Positions 22,072 to 32,230 of a stretch of 64,000 bases of DNA are shown here, one piece after another. The translations under genes were made by a program, and so were the position numbers. Source of the DNA: Podospora pseudocomata (Eukaryota > Ascomycota > Sordariomycetes > Sordariales > Podosporaceae); NCBI RefSeq assembly GCF_035222375.1, contig NC_085891.1, forward strand, positions 1,860,001 to 1,924,000, written 5' to 3'. Below the pieces are notes generated by a model. The model did no database searches and was not told where the DNA came from. It saw only the letters and a list, made by a program, of their open reading frames with translations. Position 1 is the stretch's first letter. Every line of letters starts with the position of its first letter.

Positions 22072-25000
22072 ATGCATATCAAACAGATTATTATCCAGGG
22101 CTTCAAGAGGTGCGACAACTCTTCTCAACGCGTCGCCGTTGCAATAAAGCTAACTTGGACGTGTCTCACAGCTACAAGGAACAAACCGTCATCGAACCTT
22201 TCTCTCCAAAGACCAATGTCATTGTCGGGCGCAATGGCTCTGGCAAGAGTAACTTCTTCGCTGCGATCCGATTCGTTCTCAGCGATGCCTACACCAACAT
22301 GAGCCGCGAAGAGCGGCAGGCTCTGCTGCACGAAGGATCAGGCTCTGCGGTCATGTCGGCCTATGTCGAGATCATCTTCGACAACACCGACAAGCGTTTC
22401 AGCGAACCGGGCGATGAGGTGGTGATTCGGCGGACGATTGCCCTCAAGAAGGACGAATATTCCGTCGATCGAAAGGTCCAGACCCGCGCAGATGTGTTGA
22501 AGATTCTCGAGACGGCCGGTTTCGCCAAGGAAAACCCATTCTACATTGTACCCCAGGGTCGCATCGCGGCCATCACCAACATGAAGGAGTCCGAGAGGCT
22601 CAACCTTCTAAAGGAAATAGCGGGTACCAACACCTATGACGACCGGAGGATACAGTCGCTCAAGATCATGGCCGAAACCAACAGCAAGCGCGACAAGATT
22701 GACGAGACTCTGGTGTACATAAAGGAACGACTTAGGGAGTTGGAGGAAGAAAAGGACGAGCTTCGCGACTTTCAGGACAAGGACAGGGAACGCAGGTGTC
22801 TCGAGTATGCCCACTGGCACCGTCTGCAAAAGACCAATGCTGAGACTCTTGAGCAAGTGGAGGAAGCCAGGCAAGGGGGGGCAGGGGCCTCTACGAAAGA
22901 TCGTGCCCAACTCCGAAAGACGGAGAAGGAGATTGCTGTTCTGGACCAGAAGGCCCACGAACTCAGACAAGCTCTGGAGTACCTCACTATCGAACGGCGC
23001 CAACTGGATGACGACCGCAAGGACGCGGCTAGGGCGCGTGCCAAGGCCGAGCTGAAGACCAAGCATTTGGACGAGAGCAGGCATGTCCGCGAACAAACAC
23101 GACAAAGGCAGGAAGCCGAGCTTCAGGAGGTCAGGCAAAAGATTCAACAAGCCGAAGCAGAGCTCGTCAGAGTGCAGCCCGAATACGAGAAGCTGAAGGC
23201 TGAAGAGGCTGAGATCAAGACTCAAAGAGACTCTGTTGCTGCTGGGCGAAAACGACTTCTTGTCAAACAGACCAGAAGCAGTCAGTTCAAGAACAAGGCG
23301 GAACGCGATGCATATCTTCGCAATGAAATCCAGGAGGCGACATCATCTCTCGGTCTCCAAAAAGCGAACGCCATGGACGCGAGGGAGCAAGTTCAGCAAG
23401 TGGAAAGTTCAATTGCGCAGCTTGAACAGTCCATTCAGCATATCAGGGCCAGAATGGAAAGCTATGGAGGCAACCGCACTGCTCTTTTTGAGAAGTTGAC
23501 CAAGGCGCAGGAGGCCAGGGAACAGCTTGAAGAGGAACGAAAGCGGCTTCGTCGTGAGGATGACCGGCTCAGCTCGCAGATCAGCAGCACCAGGATGGAC
23601 AGAGACCAAGCAGAATCGCATCTCTCACATGCTATGGATTCGGCGACGTCCAAGGGTCTTGCCACTATTCGAAGGCTTAAGCAGGAGAAGAATATTCCCG
23701 GCGCTTACGGGACGCTGGCAGAGTTGATGAGTGTGCCGATGGATGCCTACAAGCTGCCAGTGGAACAGGTCGCAGGAAACAGCCTGTTTCACTACATCGT
23801 GGATAACCAGGCCACAGCGACGATGCTGTCTGATCACCTGTATAAGAATTACGGCGGTAGACTTACCTTTGTGCCCCTCGAACAGATTCGCCCAAGGCAG
23901 GTTAAGATGCCGAGGGCGTCCGACGCCCAGCCCCTCATCAGCAAGATTGAGTTCGACCCATTATATGAGAAAGCATTCCAGCAAGTATTTGGCCGGACCA
24001 TCATCTGCCCAAGTCTGGCTATCGCTTCTCAGTACTCACGCTCACACGGCCTTGACGCCATCACTCCCGAAGGCGACACAACCAACAAGAGGGGCGCAAT
24101 GACGGGTGGTTATGTCGATGCCAGGAGATCACGTCTGGACGCGGTTCAAAAGGTCAGCAAACTGCGTGAGATCTACGAGGCACAGTTGGCAGATGCTGCC
24201 AAAATCAGAAAGGAGATCGAGGTGATAGATCAGAAGGTCACGGCAGCAAGGGGCGAGGAAACCAAGATTCAGCAACAAATGCGCCGCTTCGACCAGGATT
24301 ATGACCCTCTCAAGGGCGAGCTTCAGAGCAAAAATTCGCAGCTTGAACGCCAGCGGGCTCATTACGAGTCTGCATTGTCACACTTGGCCGAAGTGGAGAA
24401 GAACATGAAGGAGTTGGACGATTCCATTCTGGCATCGCAAAACGAATTGGCCCAGGACTTTAAGAAGACCCTGTCAGCGAGTGAGGAGCAAGAGCTCGAG
24501 CGCCTAGGCAATGAGTTGAGCGCTCTGCAGAAGGAGTTCAAGGCGATCAGCACAAAGCGGATTGATCTTGAAGGTCGCAAAAAGTCTCTTGAGCAGGAGC
24601 TGAACACCCATCTCCGACCTCAGGAAGATCAACTTCGAAGCCAGGCTTTCGAGGCCACGACGGCAGGTGGTACTGAAAGCTTCAAAGACGCTCAGAAGGA
24701 ACTCAAGAAGGCTCAAAAGCTGGCGGCGGAGGCGGAGGCGTCTTTGAAGGAGAACGAGCAGCAGACGGAGCAGACAAGCAGTGAGCTGACCCAGGTAGAA
24801 GCTCAAAAGGCGCAAAAGGAACAGGAGCTCCAGGAACTGCAAAGGCGTATTGAGCAATACCAGAAGAAGATGGAGAAGGCCATTCAGACGAGGGCTCGCC
24901 TCATCAGCCAGGCTGCTGAGTATGCCAAGAATATTAGAGATTTGGGTATTCTGCCTGAGGAAGCTTTTGGCAAGTATGAGAAGATGAAATCCGAGCAGGT

Positions 25001-25861
25001 AAGCAACCGAGTATGTTGGGGTGAGTTGATTGGAACGCTAGCTGACATGTCTCCAAACAGATCGAAACCAGACTTGCCAAGGTCAACCAAGCCCTCAAGA
25101 AGTACAAGCACATCAACAAGAAGGCCTTTGATCAGTACAACAGCTTTACCACACAGCGAGACAACTTGCTGAAGCGCCGGAAAGAACTTGATACCTCGCA
25201 GGCCTCTATTGAGACGCTCATTGAGCATCTTGATCAGGAGAAGGACGAGGCCATTGAGCGTACCTTCAAGCAGGTGTCGAAGGAATTCTCCACCATCTTT
25301 GAGAAGCTTGTTCCAGCTGGTCACGGACGTCTTGTCATTCAACGCAAGGCGGACCGTGCCAAGAACAGAGCTGCGAATAATGACTCGGATGAGGAGGGTG
25401 TCAGTGGGGTTGAGAGCTATACTGGTGTTGGCATCAGTGTGTCTTTTAACTCGAAGGTCATGGACGAGCAGCAGAAGATTCAGCAGCTCAGTGGTGGTCA
25501 GAAGAGTGAGGTTTCTCTCGGCATTTCAACCTGACATGTATATGTATGACTAACCAAGGAATTTATAGGTTTGTGCGCTCTATGCTTGATTTTCGCCCTC
25601 CAAGCGGCAGAGTCCAGCCCGTTTGTCATCTTTGACGAGGTCGACGCCAACCTCGACGCACAGTACCGTACGGCAGTGGCCAGCCTCTTGCAGTCGATTT
25701 CGGAGGAGCAAAAGACGCAGTTTATCTGCACGACTTTCAGGCCGGAGATTGTGCATGTTGCTGACAAGTGCTACGGTGTGACGTTTCACAACAAGACGAG
25801 CACGATTGACTGTGTGAGGACGGAGGATGCGCTCAACTTTGTTGATGGGCAGAAGAAGTAG
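22072..25861 (+). CDS. SMC3: SMC3 cohesin ATPase subunit
   Basis: Exons 22072-22109, 22172-24998, 25061-25505 and 25569-25861 give 1200 aa, the usual SMC3 size. SMC3 pairs with SMC1 and the kleisin to form the cohesin ring that holds sister chromatids together. Seen: Walker A GRNGSGKSN at 32-40; the lysine pair K105/K106, at the same position as the acetylated pair in human SMC3; two long coiled coils around a hinge at about 520-680; the ABC signature LSGGQK near 1098; and Walker B FVIFDEVDA near 1121. The first intron splits the codon after IIIQGFK, restoring GFKSYKEQT. The third splits the signature, giving LSGGQKSLCALCLIF. All three introns are 62-63 nt, the first and third with CTAAC branch sites and the second with CTGAC. 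An MCB lies upstream and another inside intron 1. CDC37 follows on the same strand after 0.6 kb. Confidence 0.98.
22128..22133. promoter_or_regulatory. Second ACGCGT word, inside SMC3 intron 1
   Basis: Exact ACGCGT in the first 62-nt intron, 56 nt after the SMC3 ATG. It could act as a downstream MBF site or be chance. It supports the upstream copy by clustering. Confidence 0.3.
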
Positions 25862-26484
25862 GTAGGTAGGTAGATAGTGTGTGAGAAGGAAATATGTTTC
25901 ACGGTTGTATGTTTGTTTATGTGTTTAGGAGGGAATAAAAGGGTTGGCGTTGGTTGTGTTTGATGGTATAAGGTGGGTGTGTGTGGTACATATCCAAGGG
26001 TATGGTATGGCTATGTGTTTTGCTGGCTTTGAAGCGAGGCGAGTGAGTATGTCTAGCTATTCGGGACATGGTTTACAATACAATGGTTATTTGCTGCTAC
26101 TCAAGGCCAGTGTTGATGATGGTCATTCATTCAATTAGCATTTTGGTTCTCTGTTCGGTCGATAGGTACCTAGTTCAAGGGAAACGGAAGGTGATCTTTG
26201 ATGCTCAGAGAAGAGACATTCTCAGGGGCAAAGGAGCAGACTGACAACCCCCCCTTCTTTTCGGCAGGCAGCTGTGCTTGGGAGCTTTGACGCAGAGGCT
26301 TCTAGAAGCTACCCCACCATGATGTTGGTTGACTAGCGACTGCGGGGCTGTCAATCTGTCCCAAGTTCCCAAGCAGTTGGATCAACATCCCATTCCCTTT
26401 TCATCTGTTTGTTTTCAGGAGGCAACTCTTTTTACTTTCTTCGACTTATCTCCCAAACTATAGTCGAACAAAATCACAGCAACC
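25862..26484. other. SMC3-CDC37 intergenic region
   Basis: A 3' flank and promoter of 0.6 kb. It contains the heat-shock-like element at 26295-26312. No gene seen. Confidence 0.6.
26295..26312. promoter_or_regulatory. Heat-shock-element-like repeat before CDC37
   Basis: Four alternating units at 5-nt spacing: GAG, TTC, GAA, TAC. The inner TTC-GAA pair is exact and the outer two each miss one base. The core is a perfect palindrome, GCTTCTAGAAGC. It lies 172 nt before the CDC37 ATG. Hsp90 co-chaperones are often HSF targets (established in general); activity here is inferred. Confidence 0.4.
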
Positions 26485-28142
26485 ATGCCTGTAGACTACA
26501 GCAAGTGGGTATGTTACTTTCATCATTTCTATCCCTCAACCACCTCTCCCCAACCAGAGCCAGCTATTGACCAACTATGACTGATTAGGACGCCCTCGAG
26601 CTCTCGGACGACTCCGACATCGAAGTGCACCCCAACGTCGACAAGCGCTCCTTCATCCGCGCAAAGCAGAACCAGATCCACCAGCAGCGCCAAGAGCGCA
26701 AGCTCCATATCGAGCAGTACAAGTACGAGCGCATCGTCAACAATGGGCTCATCTCGCGCATCTCGAGCTTGCTTTCGGCCCTCCAGTCCCATGCTGAGGA
26801 GGCCAAGACAAAAAACCCGGCTGAGGTTGCCTTCAGGGCGGTGATGGAGTCGGCTGCGGGGTTGGATCCGAAGGATGACATGCCGCCTCCACGGCCGGAG
26901 GCGCTGCAGGCGGCTGTTGGGGGGGAGCCGCTGCCGAGTTATACCAAGATGATGGCTACGTTGCTTGATCAGGTGAATAAGGCTTTGGATGAGAGGGGGG
27001 TGGGGCAGGAGGGGAGGTATGAGGGGATGGTGGGGGAGATTGGGGAGCATTTGAAAAAGGTGGAGGGTTTGCAGGGGGAGTTGGAGAAGAAACTGGCGGA
27101 GTTGGAACGGGAGGAGGCGAGGAAGATTACTAGTGAGGGGATTCATACTGGTTTTGACTCGACGCATATCAATAAATCGAGTGGGGGGTCGAAGGCGGAG
27201 GGCGGGGGGAGTAAGGAGAGTGGGAAGGTGGAGTTGTTGAATCCGAATTATACCCCTCCTGAGGCGTTGCCTGCGCCGAGTGAGAGGGTGGAAGGGGGGG
27301 ATGATGACGACGACGAGGTTACGGCTTCGCCGGCGGCGGTCAAGTTTGCGAATATCAAGTCGAGTGATTATAGGGAGTCGCATGCTTGGTTGAGCAGTCA
27401 TCCGGAGATTTTGACGGAGAAGGAGACGGATGGGATTTTGATCATGGCGTTTGATGCGCAGCTGGAGAACAGGTCTGATTACGCGCGGAACTGTGTTCAT
27501 CAGGCGTTGCTTATTCAGTATTGTCGGGCGTTGGGCAGGGATGGGGTTGCGTTGTTCTTCAAGCGGATTACTACTCCCGGACACAAGGCTCAGGAGGTCT
27601 TTTACAAGGATGTGCAGGATACGTATATGAAGATCAAGAACAGGTCGAGGGAGATTAACCTGCAGAGGGCGAAGGATGAGGCGGAGGGGAAGGGGGAGGG
27701 GGTGGAGCAGATTCAGCTTCATGCGGTTGATCCGGGGACTGTGATTAACATCAGGATCCCGCCGAAGGATAGCGAGGATTTGGATGTACAAGTTGGACGG
27801 GCGATTTTTGAGAGCTTCACGCCCGAGATGCAGAAGGCGCTGGAGACGGGGAGTTTGGAGGAGGTTAATAAGGTGCTGGGGAAGATGAGTGTTGAGGATG
27901 CGGAGGAGGTTGTTGGGAAGCTGAGTGAGGTGAGTTATTCCAGAGTATTTGATGTGGGTTGGGAATGGTTGCTAACGTGTGAATAGTCTGGTTGTTTGAG
28001 TGTTGAGGAGGAGGTCATTGATGCTACGACTGAGGAGGGCAAGCAGAAGATTAAGAAGCTGGAGCAGGAGGCTAAGGAGCAGGAGAAGGAGGAGCAGGAG
28101 AATAAGGGGCAGGAGGCCAAGTATGCTGATGATCCGGAGTGA
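26485..28142 (+). CDS. CDC37: CDC37, Hsp90 co-chaperone for kinases
   Basis: Exons 26485-26508, 26589-27929 and 27987-28142 give 506 aa. Cdc37 loads client protein kinases onto Hsp90 in the cytosol. The first 24-nt exon supplies MPVDYSKW and the second starts DALELSDDSDIEVHPNVDKR, the conserved N-terminal signature with CK2-type Ser in acidic context. The N-terminal kinase-binding helix (RAKQNQIHQQRQERK) follows. The central Hsp90-binding and middle domains span about 170-420. The C-terminal part is Glu/Lys-rich and coiled, ending in the last small exon. Coding sequence is G-rich on the sense strand from about 26860 on, which leaves a 420-codon antisense frame without meaning. A heat-shock-like element sits upstream. 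Confidence 0.97.
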
Positions 28143-29086
28143 AGGGGGGCTTGTAAGATTGGGTATTGGTTAGGTCTGTGCAATACATGCAAATGAAAAG
28201 TATGAATGAATTTTCTTGAAAATGGCTTGTACGCTTGATTGTGATGTCGTCGGCACCCTGATGATTGCTGCGTATGTCATGTGCCCGGCTACTACCGTAA
28301 TGACTGAGAAACTCTCGGACGTGACCATATTATGGACGAGGAAATAGAGAATGCTATTTTGAACAGGCCTCTTGATATGTTAGGTTGGCGTTTAAATCTC
28401 GTCTAGGTGGTCTACAGAAGGCTTGTTAGATATGTTGATGTGATTGGAATGCCTCTCTATTCCGATGACAGGTCTCTTCACGGTTTTCCAACCCCTAATC
28501 ATCGCCTTCAGGGGTTTTTATTTATTCTAGCAGTCTGTCTCTTCTTGTCTAGGACACGCTGCCTTATAGCTCAATCTTGGACAAAAAATGTCCGTCCCCA
28601 CAAGGTGTCGACAACCTTCACGTACCTACTCAACTTAGCTGGGCTTTCCTTAAACTACGTACCTTCCAGTTGAGAAATCATATCCTTGTGGTAGAAATAC
28701 GACCAACAGCTTCGCTCTCGAAATTCCGACCCTTCCTTTTACAACAACACCTACACCCAGCGTCAAGGGCGCTCCTATTCCCAAGAGCCCAGTGGCTTTC
28801 CGGTCAATCTCTTCTATGTTGACCTTCTCATATCATTCTCCTAAACAGATTCCGTATTCTTCACATTCTTCCAACAAGATCACGAATCCCTTGTTTCCTG
28901 GCCAGGTCAATGCTGAGTGTCCTCTAGGATTTCCTTTTCTTTCAGAAACGCATACTCAATCGATCGATCATCCACTTTTCATACCACTTAACTTGCACCT
29001 TGCGACTAACATGTTGGCGCAGGTCAAATTCCCGACCTATTCTTTCTCCATTTTTTGAAGATATTTCGGGCACAACGATCGCCACC
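28143..29086. other. Intergenic between CDC37 and zinc-cluster gene
   Basis: A stretch of 0.9 kb. The last half is C/T-rich like a fungal promoter. The small open frames here show no domain. Nothing else seen. Confidence 0.5.
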
Positions 29087-31636
29087 ATGCTTCCTCTGAG
29101 CTTTCCCGTCGCTCAAAGTTGGGGATTCCGTTCCCTCAACGCAAACGTCTCACCACCCGAAGCTGGGGGGACGGACACATCCCCCTCGACTCTTGCCAAC
29201 AGCTCCCCCACAAATAACGCCGGTCAAGATTCTGCGCAAGTATCCGGTTCGAGTAAACCTTTTCGTCTTATAAGTCACCTTTTCATCCCAACAAGCCGCT
29301 AACCCCTTAAAGACATGGCAGAGCCTTCACCTAGCACCAATGCTGGTCCAAACACTGCGGTCATTCATGATGATCCAGATTCCGATGACGATGAGGTGCT
29401 CGATATTGGCAAAGTCTTGAGACAAAAGGCCAACAGTTCGAAGCCTTCTACGACCAGAGCAACATTGGACCCCCCGCCCCCTGGTAGTTTGGCCGCAGAA
29501 GCACAAGCAAGACCTGTCCCGGAGACGCCAGCCAAAAAACGAGGGTTGGGATGGCTGGATGAGAGCCCCATCACTCCAGCCGTGGGCATAAACACTACCA
29601 CAGACACGCCGGTCACAGTCCCACACCAAACGCAGAGCGCTCATCGGCAGGCCATTCCGTATCGGGCTTCAGTGACCTCGCCAGAGGCCCAGCGTGAGCA
29701 TAACAGGTCCAATAGAAGCAAGGAAGAGAGAGAGCGTGAAAGACTCCAGACACTTGAAAAGCTCAACGCCAAACGCCAGGCTACCAAGACTCGGGCGTCT
29801 GATGATGGGAGATCTCAGGGGGGCCACCCTAGCTCCTCAAGGCTGCCGGTTGTTGATCTGAGGACGCCGTCTGCCAGTAAGGTGCCTTCTGTGGCAGATA
29901 CGAGCTCATCTCGCCGTTCACGGGCTAAACTGGAGGAAAGAAGGCGGAGAAAGGAGATGGAAAAGGCTACTCGCGAAGCCAAGCGATCTCGTCAGAAATC
30001 AACGCCATCTCAACCGATTCCATCTACACCTCCACCTCCGCCCCCTACCTTTCAAACCGCGGAGCCCCGAGCCGTTGATAGAGAGATATCAAGGGCAATC
30101 CGACACACTCCAATCACTGTGGGTGACGCTGCCGAGAGGAGACCGAATGAAATCAAAGCCCACGGAGCAGAGGCCTACCGGAGCGGTGCGAATAGGGGGA
30201 CATTGACAGTTGATTCCCTGGAAGAGACAGCAACCACGGGCGCTGATGAGGCTGTCTTCGTCCTGGCAAAGAGGCATGCCGAAGCTGAAGCTCGGAAGCC
30301 AAAGACCCGTGTTGTTACCGGGATGGAAAGTGGTGATGTTCAACGGGATGCTCGGCCTTATGGCGTTTCTCGGGATCAACCTGCTTCTGCCGGGCCCAGT
30401 CGGCTTCAGCAGCCACGTAATCAAGGTACTGGAGCTATCACCACACCAACTCGTGGCCGGAAGTGTGATCGCTGCACCAGGATGAAGAGGCCATGCACCT
30501 TTGGACAGCCCTGTTCGTGGTGTCAGATCGCTGACGTACAGTGCGTCTACTTTTCGAACGTTGGCACACTGGATCTACAGCCAGCTGAGCGTCCTGAGAG
30601 ACCAGAGACAGAGAGTTTTGTTGATAAACAGTATCGACTATCTTTGCCTCAACCTGGGTTCCAGGAATCTCAACCTATTAGCATGCCACCACCGCCTCCA
30701 CGGCCTGTCAGGCAATGCCGACCACCATCACCTCCTCGTCCTCCTCCGCCACGTCCCAGGAGTTCGAGTTGTTCCCCTCCTCCTGAGCCTAAATCTCCTG
30801 CCATTGACGCCGTTTCTGCCATTGACGTCTTTGGCGAAGACATAATAGTTTATCAATACGTCGTCTACAGGACTCAGAAACTCCCTGTTGTTGAGGGGGA
30901 GGAAGATCCGGAGGAGAAGAGGGGAGACTATGCTATCCGGTGTAGTGAGCACAGCAAGTTGGCCGATGCTAATAGGCAGGTTGAGGTGCGGATGCAGAGG
31001 CCGAAGAAGGGGGTTGTGGCAAAAGGTTGGAAGTACAGGCCTGGGTTAGATGAGGCGCAGAGACCTGGGTTGATGGATGTGAGGGTTGATTATGGGAAGG
31101 AAGGGGGGGTGGAGTTTTTCTGGGTGGAGGTCGAGACGAGGGATTTGGCGGGGGTGGTGGAGGTTAGGGGTGGTAGGGGGGGGGGGGAGTTGATGGTTGA
31201 GAGGGTGGCTGGGGAGGTTTATAGGAGGTGGAGGTTTGATGTTTGGGGGGTTGTGGTCGTTAAGAGGGAGGATTTGGCGGTGAGGAAGAGGGAGCAGAGG
31301 TTGGTTTTTGATTGTAGTGGGGTGGAGGATAGGGGGGTGCAGACTGGTGAGGAGATGGAAGCTGGGGGTGTGCAAGACGGTGAGGAGATGGAAGTGGACG
31401 ATGAGGTGGAGGTGGAGGAAGAAGTTGGGGTTGAAGAGAACGTCGTGGTGGAAGAGGACGTCGAGATGACCAACTTTGGTGACGGGATGGAAGAAGAGAC
31501 ACCAATCGAAGCAGCCGGAGAATCTCAACTGACAGGCACAACACAAGCCGATACCCAAAACACTACCGATGCAGCACCAAAGAGAGACCTCCCCAACTGG
31601 CACCCCGACTACGACGCCGATTCCGACGAGTCAGAC

Positions 31637-31668
<32 letters not shown>

Positions 31669-32230
31669 TGACGAAGACCATGTCTCCCCGTTCGAGCGTA
31701 ACCCACCTTACAACCCACCCACCCCCGTCATCCTCCCACCCCAAACCAACGTCCTCGTCCTCTTGACCGTCACGCCCACCCTCCACGGTAGCTACACCAA
31801 CCCCCACCGTGCCAACATCGCCGCACTGCGAGTCCTCCTGTCTGAAGCCAGGCCGAGAAACAACTACATGAACGACAACATCCACTACAGCTCCGTCTTC
31901 AAGCCCACCCAGATGCTCCAGTTCGAGGAAGACGGTCTGGATCAAGAGATGACGAGGGCTCTGTTCAACGTCACGTGGCGCCCACCGGGTGACACACCCA
32001 CTGAGAAGTACAAGTGGGAGTTTGAGGAGTTGAGGGTGTGGGTTACGGAGACGGAGTTGAAGGGGGCTATTGATTTGAGTGATTTTGTGGTCAGGGATGG
32101 GGAGGGGGATGGGTGGGTAGTTAGGAAGGGGAAGAAGAAGGCTGTGGCTGAGGAAGTTGAAAATGGGGTTGAGAATAGGGTGGAGCAGGTGGTTGAGGAG
32201 GTGGAGGGGGAGGCGTCAGAGGAGGAGTAA
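29087..32230 (+). CDS. Uncharacterised protein with internal Zn2Cys6-like cluster and poly-Asp tract
   Basis: Proposed exons are 29087-29252 and 29313-32230, giving 1027 aa. The ATG at 29087 has a strong GCCACC leader. The 60-nt intron has a GTAAAC donor, a GCTAAC branch site and the acceptor TAAAG, and joins in frame. If that intron is not used, the ATG at 29315 gives 971 aa. Residues about 440-467 read KCDRCTRMKRPCTFGQPC then SWCQIADVQC, which is C-x2-C-x6-C-x5-C-x2-C-x6-C, the Zn2Cys6 spacing. It lies mid-protein rather than near the N-terminus. Before it is a basic Arg/Lys-rich coiled region. After it come Pro-rich, Glu-rich and poly-Asp segments, then a folded-looking C-terminal part (about 830-980). 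I do not recognise the whole protein. It could be a DNA-binding regulator, but no fungal-specific factor domain is seen. Confidence 0.65.
31634..31675 (+). repeat. GAC/GAT trinucleotide tract (poly-Asp)
   Basis: About fourteen consecutive Asp codons, mostly GAC, within the zinc-cluster protein. A coding microsatellite that could vary in length by whole codons. Confidence 0.85.

Noticed and set aside
26529-27791. 420-codon antisense frame over CDC37
   Set aside because: It mirrors the G-rich codon use of CDC37. The sense frame gives a full, conserved protein with splice sites, and the antisense product is Arg/Leu/Pro low complexity.
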